From Chrysopilus asiliformis (lineage: Eukaryota > Arthropoda > Insecta > Diptera > Rhagionidae): a stretch of 64,000 nucleotides of DNA. The notes under the pieces are model-generated. The model saw nothing but the letters and a program-made list of their open reading frames with translations, ran no database searches and was not told where the DNA came from. This document shows, in pieces, positions 36,701 to 50,300 of this stretch; within the stretch, counting starts at the first letter, position 1; each line of letters opens with the position of its first letter. The stretch is from NCBI GenBank assembly GCA_964034945.1, contig OZ035961.1:66314031-66378030 (forward strand), written 5' to 3'. Position numbers and translations under genes: made by a program.

Positions 36701-39700
36701 GCGGCCTCATCTCAAGTGTTCCCACATCTCAGTTGTAATGCGTAATTAGTTGTAATGCGCCTCGAAAAAACCATAAAAAAATCGCACAATGGCAATACAC
36801 AAATTTGATTTTCAGCAGTCAGTTAGTTAAAAATCAAAACAAACCACCAATTTCGGTGGAAAATTTAGTTTTCGTGTTAATTTCGTTGATTTTTAGTGTA
36901 TTTCGCGATTTAAATACTAAAAAAGTGTTATAATTTGCTTGAAAATTTTCGTGAGCTGTCAGGCCGCTGTCGGAAGCATGATGGTGTTAGTGCAAGGGTT
37001 GTATAAATATAATACAAGTTTTTGACTGCTATAAGGATATGAAAATCTCGCTTGGTTTAGCCCTGACTAAACGACAAGTTTCTTGTTTTTTCTTTAACTC
37101 CATATGACATGAAGGAAAAAACGGGAAAGATGGTGTTGCTCGGTGACTTTTTTTTATCGCGCATCTCTTTTCTCTGCCGTAGGTAAACGGAAACTTCCGT
37201 TTACTTCCCATCTATATTAGGTAATCATTGGTGGAAGTGAACACTACACCGAAAAGTGAAACGAATGGATACTGGACCATTTGTATTTCAGTAACATCAT
37301 GGTTAGAAATAAATTGTCGGAATTTCGTAGTATTCTGGGAAAAACTAAATTTATTAATAATTTTGAAATTATTAGTGATTTAATAAAGACAATAAAAGGG
37401 TAGAATTTTTTTCATAAATAAATATAGTACACATAAATTAAAACTATTCGAGATGTAATTTATGTGTTGAAACATGTGGCCAATCAAATGTCGTTCCGCC
37501 TGACATTGAACTGAAATTTTTAGTTTGGATTCGTTTTCTCGTGTTGCCGTTCCCACCTCCCCCACGCCCAAAATTTTTAGATATAAATTGTTCACGTTTG
37601 TGTTCTCGTAATTTGTTGCGTTGTCATGATAACTTGACAGACAAAAGGAAAAGTCAAATATCTAGAAGCCTCATAGCTGTATATACTAGGGAAAACTTCA
37701 TAGATAGATAATTATCTTAAGATGTCAGTCGGAAAATGTTACGTCATTGCAAATTAAATAGCAGAACTCGAAATAACATATCCGTTTAGTATCGGAAAGA
37801 ACGCAAAGAAAGTTTTCTTTTGTATCGGAAAACAAATCCCATAGGACATGAGTCTTTCTATTATTTGATTTAATATATTGATAGAAATATAACCGAATAT
37901 CAATTAAACTTAAAAACCTTTCGTAGTAATACGCTATCCAACACTGAGCATAAAAAAATCTTTAGACATGATTTACTAGATTTTTTTTTGGATTTTGTAT
38001 AAGATTTAATTGTATAAGATTTAATTTAGAACACATAAGAAATTACTTTTTGCTATATAGTAATTAAAAAAGTGCAGCCACAAATTACTTGCAATTCTTT
38101 AGAGATGTTGGATGTAATTGACATTTTGGATGTAATTTAAGATAAATCTGATCTTGCGGTGTAAAAAATAATCGTTAGTTAAGGGATTTTATTCTGCGAT
38201 AGATGATTAAAATTCTGGAAAAAAATTCTAAGTAAAATTGGCGGAGAAACTCAAGGAAAAATTGCAAGTGTAAAAATCGCAAACCTAATTAACTGTCCTA
38301 CTCAGTACTCAGCGTCCTACTCAGCGTCCCGGAAACTAAATTTTTGTTCCGGATTTTTCAAACTAGTGTAATAATTTTTTAAACACTAGAAAAAACGAGC
38401 ACTGAATATACAGAACGTATTTTGTTTCGGCCTGAGGTTGCTCCAAAGAACATTTTTTTCGCCCGCGGCACATTTTTCCAACAATTTTCTAGTAAATGTG
38501 CATTCTTTCTCTTTACTGTTATTTTTATTTGCAATTTTCGTTGCTACTATTTCAAAAATATACAGATTGCAAAAAATTAAGTTAATTTTTGTTTCGGACT
38601 GTGTATATCATAATATAAATAACTGCACCGCATTTAAATCAGTTTGATCAGGGGAATGAAAATATATGTTTGGTTTGATATTGTAAAATGGCTGGACGGG
38701 TAATAGTAAAGTTGGATGTCCCACTGAGCAAATAGGGAATTATTTATGTAGTTTTACTAAAATAAATATAGCCCAGTGCGTAATTATCGAAAAAGTCACT
38801 CAAGGATTCCTATTTTGTATATTCGTAACACAGTTGGCTATCATGTAGGTATATGAAGCATTAAATAAAGCTGTTTGTCATATTGTAAGTTGAAAATAAT
38901 GAACAGAGCAGCCATACTAGGAACAGGCAAGCTAAAGCACAAACAAGTAAATACAGATAACCAGGGAGGCTATTCTCGGAAAGTTTCGGATTTTTCGTTA
39001 CGTTACGGATTACGAATCTCGCCGAAATGTTTTTCCCGTAATCTAAATCCGAAACGTTTGAAAGATCGTATTCTGGTAACGAAATGTTTATGTTTCGGAA
39101 TTATATTCACCATATTCACCTCATTCCGAAATGTACGTAGAATAGAGCTGTCAAATCGGAAATATTTGAATAGTTTTGTTTTGTTTATATTTATTAACTA
39201 GTGTTTAACTTATATTAAGCGAGAACTCCAATTGGGCAGAGGCAGCAGCAGAGGCAGACGCAGAACTTTAGAACACATAGCCTCTTATGTGATGAGCTCC
39301 AATAAAGCAGCAGCAGAGGCAGTGGCAGAAGCAGAAACACATTTTAGCTCTAATCTCTAAATTTCTGCTTTCAATTTAACCTCACAAATCGTTGCTGATA
39401 TTTTTTGCATATATGGACGGAAGTTAATATTTGTAATACTTGAAATGGAGGAGAAATTAATTGAATACTTAAAAAACAACACAATATTATACGACAAATC
39501 ATGCCGCGGATATAAATACGCACAACGTTTTGACAGGTTTCTGCTATTTTCGTCAGAATTCAAATTTCATTGTGGGACAGAAAGCAGATTCTGCTTCTGC
39601 CACTGCTACTGCTTCTGCCTCTGCTGCTGCCTCTGCTCAATTGGAGTTCTCCCTTTAGAGTAATTTTTCACTAATTTCAATATCAGTTAATAATATTTGA

Positions 39701-42700
39701 CTAGTGTTCAATGTAAGTAATAGTGTATTATGAGTGATTTTTGTTTATTTGTTGATTTTAACGTTTGTTATCGTTTGTTAGGGGGGAGGTAGTGGTTTGA
39801 TTGAATTTTTATGTATAGAGTTATGTAAAGTCGTATTCTAAACATATTTTACATTTATAAATTTTTCGATATGAAACGGCGTTTTTGGGACAATTGTATA
39901 AAACTGTTTCATTTGAATGGCGGAGGGAGGAAGGAGTGGTCCAATTTTCTTCATCCAATAACTTAGCCTTACTGTTTGCGAGAAACGCAACTGTACGAAA
40001 TTTCAAGTCTCTAGCTCAATCCTTTTGAAAGTTATGGTGTTACTTTTACTTCATATAATAATTCCATTCCAGAATCATTCTTTTGCGATAAATTCGTGAG
40101 CGAATTTTATTTTTCCATTCCTAAAATTTTCCATTCCATTCGCGAATAGAATTTTAAAAATACGAGAATGGAAAAATAAAATTCGTGAGTGAATGAAAAC
40201 TAAAATTCTCGTGCTAATCATTTGCAAATGAATGAATGAAAAAGAATTATTCTCCGTACTATCCTTATTACACGATTAAAATTATGCCCGCATCGAATAA
40301 CAATAAACAACGGACGCGAAACGATAATTCACAGCACACAAACGTTTCGAAAAGTAACATCTGAACGTTTCGGATCGATCCGAAACGTAATGTTTTGATA
40401 TGTTTCGGATATTTCCGTAATCTAAGTCCCAGAATACGGTTTCGAATCCAGTGGTGAATTGCTTCGTAATATTCGAGACGTCATTTAGAGCAATATAGGC
40501 AGTACGTACACCACATAGAGGTCTTTTTCCACTGCACCACAAACGTTTCGGAAAAATCCGTAACGTTCCGAGAATAGCTGCCCAGATCACTCGTAGCCGA
40601 CAAAAAAGCTTTAACTCAGTTCAGAGAATTGTGAAAGCAAAGTCTATGTGATTTTCTCTCGCTGGTGGTCGACCAGCAGGTTTTGAATTTTGTGGGTCTG
40701 TGGCCAGGGTTGGGACTTGAGGATGTGTAAAAGGTACTATTTTTGCCCAAAAAGGGTACTAGATTGAGATAATGTGGTACTAGATTTTTTTTAACTATCG
40801 TGCAACAAAAATCGTTTTTTATGCTTATTACATAGGAGTCAAGAAAAATCTAAATCTCGTAATTTTAGAAAAAAAAAAATCCTTAACCCATATGGATTGA
40901 CTTTTGCGCTGTAAATATAACTGTTCCCGGTCAAATAATACTCTAGAAAAACTCCAAAAACTAATAAAAATTGTCTAGATGTATTTGTTTTAAATTTTTG
41001 CTTTTATTTCAATTTTAAATTTTTGTATAAACTCCATCTAAAAACTTAAATTTCGAGAAGTATTTTGAGCTATTGCTAATATAAATCATATTTCCATGGA
41101 CTACGATTGATATTCATATCTCCCTTAATAAGACGAATTCAGTAATCTTTAATTAAAGAGTTGTGGCGGGATCATATAAAAAAGTACTTTTTTTCGGCTA
41201 AAGTTTACTTTAGGGGCGCGGTTGACTAGGATCTTCATATTTTTTTCCTAGTTTTATAGGGTCAAATGGATTTAAAAAATAAAAAAAAATTTAGTCGCTC
41301 GGCCATAGGGGGGAGCCGGGAGCCCCCCAAAGTTTGTTCGCAAAAACTACAAACGGCTATGATTTGTTTGTTTTTTGACCGATTTTAAAACTGTAAACGC
41401 CAAAAGGTGTCTCTCAAAGAGTTCTTTCCAAAAAGTTTTTGTTTGCCCCCACCCAATACAAAATACGCCCACGGCACTGAAAACAAAAAAATTCTCTAAA
41501 ATGTATTTTTTTGGACTCGGGAGCTCTCAAAATGCATTTTGAGCCACTTTTGTATTTTTGGGGTCAGTAACCCCCCAAACCCCCACCCACTGAAATGCGT
41601 TAATTTGACATTCAGAAGTCATACGCTTCGCTACGCGGAACGCCCAGATAAAATCATTTTTTATATAAACCATGAAAAGGTACCAGATTCATGGGCTGTG
41701 GTACTAGGGTACTAAATTAGTCAAAAAGGTACTAGATCTAGTACATATGTACTAATCCTGTCTGTGGTGTGTGGGATTTTCTTTTTACAGGAATTATCAT
41801 TCTTTGTATTATTACGAGACTGGGAAATTAGTTTTTAATTTCGATGTGACTTGTTTTACTAGCTACTTGTAAATTTAATAAATTTGAAAGTATTATCAAA
41901 ATAACAAAAAAAAAAACATGTTAAATATTAATAATTTTGTGTTATGAATTTGCTAATAAAATAAAAAATTATTGCTTGGTTTGATTTGATCAAAAAGTCG
42001 GAGAAATTTTTTAATCACGGGGCGTTTTTTTTGCTCGAGCTATTTCATATCTCGAATTTTCTGAGGCCCCGAACTTCTCTATCTCGAATATTCGATAACT
42101 CGAATCTTTGTTTGTCCCATTTAGGTTGGACAGGATCCAATAAAAAAAAGTCTCCAGTCCTATACAGATAGGACTTGGTGCGTGTCCTATTTCAAATTAG
42201 AATGTCGCGAATATATATAGGAGAAAATCCAATAATCAATGGAGACATTACAACGTTTTATAGGATTGAGTCCCTTACAAAAGGGAATGTCGCAATATTT
42301 TTGTCGTAACCAGTCTAACATATATAGTAATCTCTCCCATGTAACACGTTGGAGTCTTTGCCATAATTTTGGGAATGGTTACACCAAAAAAAAAGAATAC
42401 GACCACTTTTTTGTTGGAATGTGTCCTAAAAAATGTGGGAGCTGTTACACCTTTTTTATAGGAATGATTCCCATATTTGGCCACTATGCCGTTTTTTCCC
42501 ATCTATGGTGGACTGGAGCATGCGATTTTGGTGGAATGGTTTCTATATGTTTTTTCCGTGCACAACTGATTTTTTTTATTTGATTATAAGAACTTGATAA
42601 ACTGCAAAAACACATGTTTTTGAAAATCATGAGCTTCAACTCTCGATGAAATAAATTTTTTTTGATGAAAATATTTATTGCTTTAATGTTGGTTAAAATT

Positions 42701-45700
42701 TATTTTCTTCTAAATTCTTACCATTCTTCTTGTAAAAGATGACCTCCAATTTCAATTCCATTTTGTTATCCAGACTTTTTTCAATTTGTGATTTATGCTC
42801 TTCTTTAGTTTCTGGGCCATATAAAAAATGGCACGAGCATCCTAAAAGACAGAATAAAGAAAAGGTTATTTGATAAAATTCATAAAATTTTTGATCGAAT
42901 ATTGACATATCATTCAGAAAAATTCAATAAAAACAAAAAAGCAAAAAAAAAATGTTTACACAAGGCATATATTTAGTAGACTGACATATAGTATAATAAA
43001 ATATATGGATATTTTTGAATTACTTACCCTTTTGCATAATTTGTGCCCGTGAATAGCCAGATAGCTCAACAAATCCATCTGAGCAATATACAATTGGATA
43101 ACCTAAAACTTGTGCATTGCCCAGAACAAAGTTTGAATCTGTAATCAAACAAGAAAAGTATTGAAAAGGGATTTAGGATACAACTAAGTAAGATCAAGTC
43201 TATTTATATATTAGACATCTGTGTATTCACTTAAAATATCATGAGTAAATATCTTTTCCAATAATTTATAGATTTGTATGCGATACTAAGTTATAGATAT
43301 ATGAATAAAGTTATTTCCTATCAGGGATCGCTAAGTGACATCTTTCGCACAGGCATGTACGGTTGTCTATATATTCCCAACTATGATATGTCGGAATCTA
43401 GATTGTAAAACGTTCTATCAACCCTAATTGACACTGATTTGGGTGGATATGTCGAAGTGAAAACTTGTTGGGCCTTCATTAAGGATCTATTGTCAATGTG
43501 TCACTCAACTGTCTAACCTCGTAGTGCCCTTCTGGGAATTTGAGTGCTCAAAAAGACGGTTAAATCTAAGGGCAACGGACTTTTTTTACTTACAGATAGA
43601 TATTAATTTTATACTGTAGTTATAGAGCCATTTAAAGAAAAATACGAAATTTCACTTTTCGAAATTTTGACATATTTTGAGTCTGAAATACATGGAATTT
43701 CACTTTATTTCCATTTTCAAAGTGAGTTTTTAATATCGGATTGACTTGAAAGTGTTTACTCATTTTTGAATATGATTTTCATATTTTAGCATAGTTCTAA
43801 AATATGTATGACTTCACACAACATGAAAATATGGTTAGTGGGCTTGTCGGACATATAAAAAAGCCGCCGAGCACAAGATATTCCAATAAATATAAAAGGT
43901 ATTCCAAACAAGTCGAAATGGCGGACGTTGGAATATATTAAAAAACCGTTTAGGGCTAAACTTTACTTTAGGTGCGCGGTTGACTAGGATCCTCATATTT
44001 TTTTCCTAGCTTTATGGGGTCAAATGAATTAAAAAAAACAAAAAATTTAGTCGCTCGGCCATAGGGGGGAGCCGAGAGCCCACCAAAGTTTTTTCGCAAA
44101 AACTACAAACGGCTATAATTTGTCTGTTTTTTGACCGATTTTAAAACTGTAAACGCCAAAAGGTGTCCCTCAAAGAGTTCTTTCCAAAAAGTTTTTGTTT
44201 GCCACCACTCAAGAAAAAATACGCCTACAGCACTGAAAACAAAAAAATTCTCTAAAATGTATTTTTTTGGACTCCGGAGCTCTCAAAATGCATTTTGAGC
44301 CACTTTTGTATTTTTGGGGTCAGTGACCCCCCTAACCTCCACCCTCTGAAATGCGTTAATTTGACATTCAGAAGTTAGACAAAGTATTTCTTTGGATTTA
44401 CGAACTCATAAAAAGCCGTGTTGGATTATTTATATATAATGTAGGTCCCGGTGCTCCGACTACCACCCCCAAGGGGTGGCGATGGGTGGGGCGTTCCGCG
44501 TAGCGAAGCGGGGGCTCCTGGCTCCCCCCTATGGCCGAGCGACTTTTTATGCTAAAAAGGGGACCGAAATCGGTTGAGTGGTTCAAGAGTTATGAAGGAA
44601 GGACGCACAAACTTCGAGCCAAACGCATACATATACCATCTCCGTTCCGTCGGGGGTAAAAATAATAATCATCCTTTGAAAAATTTCGAACTAAAGTTGG
44701 AAATAAAAAATAAATAAAGATATTAAAACCCAGCTACAACAGAAAAACGTTTCACTAAAAAAATAAAAAAAAGTTAAAAAAATAAAAAAAACATGTGTGT
44801 GCAGTGCACACGCGGTAGAAGTGAAACCTTAGGAAAACTAAACAGCGAGAGAATGAGACGAATGCGGTATCAGGGGTGGGATAGTTATAGCGTTTATTTA
44901 TTATAATATTGGTACCAGGTTCAAAAGTAATATTATATTTTTATTGAAAATCTAATACCGGATTCGTGATCAGCGACCCCAAAAACCCTAAAATGCAAAT
45001 TTTTCCGGGGAAAATGGGAAAAAGGATATTTTCATTATCCTTACAGGATCTTCCGTTTCGAATTTTGAAAATCTAATACCGGATTCGTGATCAGCGACCC
45101 CAAAAACCCTAAAATGCAAATTTTTCCGGGGAAAAATGGGAAAAAGGATATTTATCCTTACAGGACCTTTCGTTTCGAATTTTGAAAATCTAATACCGGA
45201 TTCGTGATCAGCGACCCCAAAAACCCCGTAGTGCCAATTTTTCCGGAGAAAAATGGGAAAAAGGATATTTTCATTATCCTTACAGGACCTTCCGTTTCGA
45301 ATTTTGAAAATCTAATATCGGATTCGTGATCAGTGACCCCAAAAACCCTATAGTGCAAATTTTTCCGGGGAAAAATGGGAAAAAGGATATTTTCATTATC
45401 CTTACAGGACCTTCCGTTTCGAATTTTGAAAATCTAATATCGGATTCATGATCAGTGACCCCAAAAACCCTATAGTGCAAATTTTTCCGGGGAAAAATGG
45501 GAAAAAGGATATTTTCATTATCCTTACAGGACCTTCCGTTTCGAATTTTGAAAATCTAATACCGGATTCGTGATCAGCGACCCCAAAAACTCTAAAATGC
45601 AAATTTTTCCGGGGAAAAATGGGAAAAAGGATATTTTCATTATCCTTACAGGACCTTCCGTTTCGAATTTTGAAAATCTACATAGCTAAAAACCTGCTCC

Positions 45701-47272
45701 TGGCAACACAGATTATTTTGCAAAAAACCGCATAAAAATCGGTCCAGTAGTTTTTGAGTTTTGTAATCTCAGGCAGGCAGACAAACAATAAAACATCCAT
45801 TTTTATTTATATACGAGTACATATGTATATATTGCAATTTATGACGAAACATAATTTATCGCCTCCTCTCTCCACTTCCTCCCTCCTAACACTTCTCCCT
45901 TCTCCCCTTTCCCTTCCCGTACCCCGCCCTCTTCCCCTACCCCTTCCCGCTTCCCATCAATCTTGTTTACGATAAATTGACTGGCACCCATCTGTATTCT
46001 ATCTCATTTTCTCGTAGGCTAAAATATCCTATCTCTTTTTACTGTCGTTTCATCGAGTTTGAAATCACTCACAACGCCGCTAAAGAAGTTTTCACTTCAA
46101 AAATGATCATCGCTTGGGAAATTTCGAACTAAAAAGTTTGAAATCAAAAAGAAATAAAAAAAGCAAGGTGTCTGTCTCGTAGAGACGACCAGAAGACGTG
46201 GATCCGCCCACAACGATCGTCAATAGATATTTAAGTAAGAAATTTTAGGAAAAAGGAAACTAAAGAAACAATTTGATTGACCGTAATGTTACGTTTACGG
46301 GATGTGCCTTTCCGTTTGGTGAATTTCGGCATCTTGTACCTAAAAATCAAATTGCAACACAACGAACAAATGTTTAATTCTAAAATGTTATAGAGCATTT
46401 TCATAAATATACTCGGGAGTTGCGCAAATTGCACAAAACATTTTCTTCCATCTCCCCGTAATACTTAGTTGTTCAGTAATTTGCGAAAGTAAACTAACTA
46501 AACGAATAACATATAACCGGGTTATTTATTAAGCAAAATCTTTTGTGTTATTTACAGAACTTGAATTTATGAAAACGCCCATAGATGAAAACCAAATAAA
46601 AATCAAAATAAAATAAAATAACACGATAAAAACGATAAAAATAACAAAGCAATTTCAATTTACAGCAAAAAGAAAACATAAAAAGAGTATAAATGTGAAA
46701 TCTGTACTACAAGCAGCAAAAACAGCATAACAGCGGCAGTGAAAATTTAGATTTTGATTCTTAAAAAGATAATTGAACATAGTTTAACATAACAAAATAC
46801 CCTAAACAATGCTTTAATGTAGTCTTATAACACAGTTTCTGTTCGGATGTCACCACAAACTATCGAGTATCATCGATTGCAAATTTGTTATCATGGCAGC
46901 AAGCCGATTGTCTGATTTGTACCCCCATAACCAAAATCCAAGACGTATCCACGTCAAAAAATGAAAATCAGACTACGACAAAAAAAAATAAATAACTCTA
47001 TTACGAAAGTCGCGCGACTCGTCGTACTGCGGCAAATCTGCCACTGCGGACTGTTTTGGTATTATGGTAGTCCGCAAGACCTGTTTTTCAAGCAATTTCA
47101 AGTCCGCATCTATTTGGCTGCGGACTCACCTTTTCCAGTGATATTTCGAGGTTATGCAAAAAAGAAACTGTGTATGTAAATGATTTTTTCTTATTTATAT
47201 ATTTATAATTAACATGTTTTATATATATATATGGGGCAATGAAGCAAACTATTAAAACACAATTCAAAACTC

Positions 47273-47312
<40 letters not shown>

Positions 47313-50300
47313 GGCAATGAAGCAAACTACTAAAACACAATTCAAAACTCTGATCGAGGAGTAGGTCCCTGAGATCGCCAATGGGTTCCCGTCAGGGAAA
47401 ACAAAATCAGAGGTAAACGATTTCTGGGAGCATCTCTAATTGATTTTCTTATAATTTTCATATCAGTGTTATTGTCATTAAAGAAAAAAAGTGCTAAACT
47501 TGGAAACATTGCTATATTTTTGAAGAATAAATAAAATCTTTGACAACTGAAACGAATCTTTCTCACGTTTGACAGTTCAACTCGAACCAACGCATATGAT
47601 CGCAGCGAGTCTAGTCCGCAAACGGCATGCGGACTTACATAATACCAAATCACTGCGGAGCGGACTCAACTATCGCTGCGGACTGACGAGTCCGCACGAC
47701 TTACATAATAGGGCTAAAAAATTCCACTAGGGCAACAGAAAAGTAGAAGACAAAGTGCGTTATTGAGACTACAAAGGATTTGTTTGAAACTTTTAATACA
47801 AGTATTGTTTGATCATCGGAGTGGGACACTTCACACTTGTATAAAAATCTATGAAAATGACCTTTCTCGCACCGAAACACTATTTTTTTTATAATATGCT
47901 TGTTGTAGATGAGAAAAACCGCTTCTGCTATTTATAATTATTTATTAATAGCCCTATTATGTAAGTCGTGCGGACTCGTCAGTCCGCAGCGACTGTCAAG
48001 TCCGTTCCGCAGTGATTTGGTATTATGTAAGTCCGCATGCCGTTTGCGGACTACACTCGCTGCGATCATATGAGTTGGTTCGCGTTGAACTGTCAAACGT
48101 GAGAAAGATTCGTTTCAGTCGTCAAAGATTTTATTTGTTTTTCAAAAATATCGCAATGTTTACAAGTGTAGCACTTTTTTCCTTTAATGATAATAACAAC
48201 ACTGATATGGAAAGTATAAGAAAATCAATTAGAGATGCTCCCAGAAATCGTTCACCTCCTGTTTTGTTTTCCCTGTCGGGAACCCATTGGCGATCTCAGG
48301 GACCTTCTCCATTTCCTCGATCAGAGTTTTGAACTGTCTTTGAGTGGTTTGCTTCATTGCCTTATCTATATATAAAAAAACATGTTAATTATAAATTTAT
48401 AAAAAAGAAAAAATCATTTACTTACACAGTCTTGTTTTCTCCTAACCTCGAAATGTTAGTGGAAAAGGTGAGTCCGCAGCCACATAGATACGGACTTGAA
48501 ATTGCTTGAAAAACAGGTCTTGCGGACTACCATAATACCAAAACAGTCCGCAGTGGCAGATTTGCCGCAGTACGACGAGTCGCGCGACTTCCATAATAGG
48601 GCTATTAGTTGTACCTTTATGACTAGTTTCCAGGGAACCAGCTGGACTACGTGTACTTGGTGTCGATCGTCAACACAGAACTATATACATAGAACGCTCA
48701 ATCTTCTATATCTTATAAGTCATTTTTTAGCAGTTCAGTGGAGTAAAAAAATTGGGCCAAAGGGAGACAAATATATGTAAAATCTGAGTAGTTGTCACTT
48801 TTCCACTGTAAATAAGTTACTCGAATTGTCATATAATTTGACGGTTTTCATAACCTAAGTTAATTGAACTGTCATCATATGACAGAACATGATTCGATTT
48901 CGTTTTGAAATTAGATTCAAAATATTTTGCAGTCAATATTAAAAGTGATTATAAAATTTATTTGTGTGAATTAAATTCTGTCGCGTCATCATGCCACGGC
49001 CTAAGAAAGGCTTATCAAAATGTATTGTCGAAAGTTGTGGAAATACTGAAGAAGATGTGGTGGCAATGTTTCAAATTGCAAATTGCTGCGAAATTTAAAT
49101 ATGATTTTATTACTGAATTAATGGGAATAAATATTTGCGTAGAATGTTTATTTAAAGTAATCGCGCAGACATTTTATTCAATCAAATATTAACTAATTTT
49201 GACACGAAGGACGGTTTCGGCTATTTAACTTTGTCATTTTTTTTACATAAGTTCATTTGATTTTGATATGACTGGGCTGCTAAGATTAAAAGAAATCCTT
49301 GAGTAAACATTTTTAGGAGAAATTGGGCACAAGAATAAACCGAGAAGAAAAAATATTCAGTATATTAATTTGATTAAGTTTTGTGTTTGTTCACATCATG
49401 GTAACAAAATCACTTGAGTGGAAGTCGGTCAAAAAGGGGGTACAAAAATCCTAACTCTCAATTAATATATAGAATTAAAACAACAAAAATTTCTAATGCG
49501 ATGGAAATTTTGGATTTATCGCCGGGAAAAATTCAAATCTTAGCGCCTTAGGTAGCTATACATTTCAATTTCAGTTCAGTGAATGAAAGTCACATGAAAT
49601 GTCATTGAAACGAAATATAGCCAGACAGAGAAAGCAATAATTTTTGACTTACTTTTAATGCTAGGCTTTATATGGCCATGAGCGTTCTATGTATATAGTT
49701 CTGTGATCGTCAACCAAAGAAGAAAGAGCACACCGAAACACAGAGTTGCCAACTCATAACAATTCACATAACACAGAGTTGCCAACTCATAACAATTCAC
49801 ATAACAATGCTGTATCAGCCTGTTTACACACAGATTGGGCATGAACATGGGACTGAACGATACTGTCAAAATGTAGGCAAGACGAGGAGGTGGGGATGTC
49901 CCCCACTTCCTCGTCTTGCCTACATTTTGACAGTATTGTTCAGTCCCATGTTCATGCCCAATCTGTGTGTAAACAGGCTCTATGTGAGAAAAGATAATTT
50001 TCGGGAAACTGTCTCATTAAGAGTTAGGGAAATCAGGCAAATTCGAATTCCAATGGCCGGGCCGTCGTACGTTGGGGCCAAAGTATCATTCGGCGGCCAA
50101 AAATCCATAACTTTTGAACGGATCAATATTTTTGAATGGGGTTTTTTTTGTTGGTTAGATAAAGATCCAAGCTTGATTTCCTTACAATCTGACCACCCCC
50201 TCCCCTCCCCCATCCATCTGCATTTGAAATCAAAAATTACCAAAATCTCGAGAACGGGTGGTCGTACAGAAAAAATCATTAATGACGAAAATATTTAGAA

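Larger units (their letters stand above)
38962..40582. mobile_element. hAT-like element containing a Harbinger MITE
   Basis: Ends CAGGGAGGCTATTCTCGGAA and, inverted, GGCAGCTATTCTCGGAACG; flanks CAGATAAC and CAGATCAC (7 of 8 match). TTTCGGAT/CCGAAAC words are repeated near both ends. The MITE 39218-39654 and a TTCGTGAG-type repeat (40060-40255) lie inside. Confidence 0.5.

Noticed and set aside
42239..42583. 114-residue plus-strand ORF in intron 3
   Set aside because: No recognisable motif; local repeats of GGAxxxxTCCxxT type suggest a MITE, but ends could not be fixed.
45158..45602. Three overlapping 66-residue minus-strand ORFs with near-identical sequence ([20 protein letters not shown])
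   Set aside because: They repeat exactly with the 121-bp array unit and have no supporting codon signal; treated as array translation.
49807..50298. Longest plus-strand open frame in the window (163 residues)
   Set aside because: Its first third is the palindrome and the rest a dispersed repeat; no recognisable domain.
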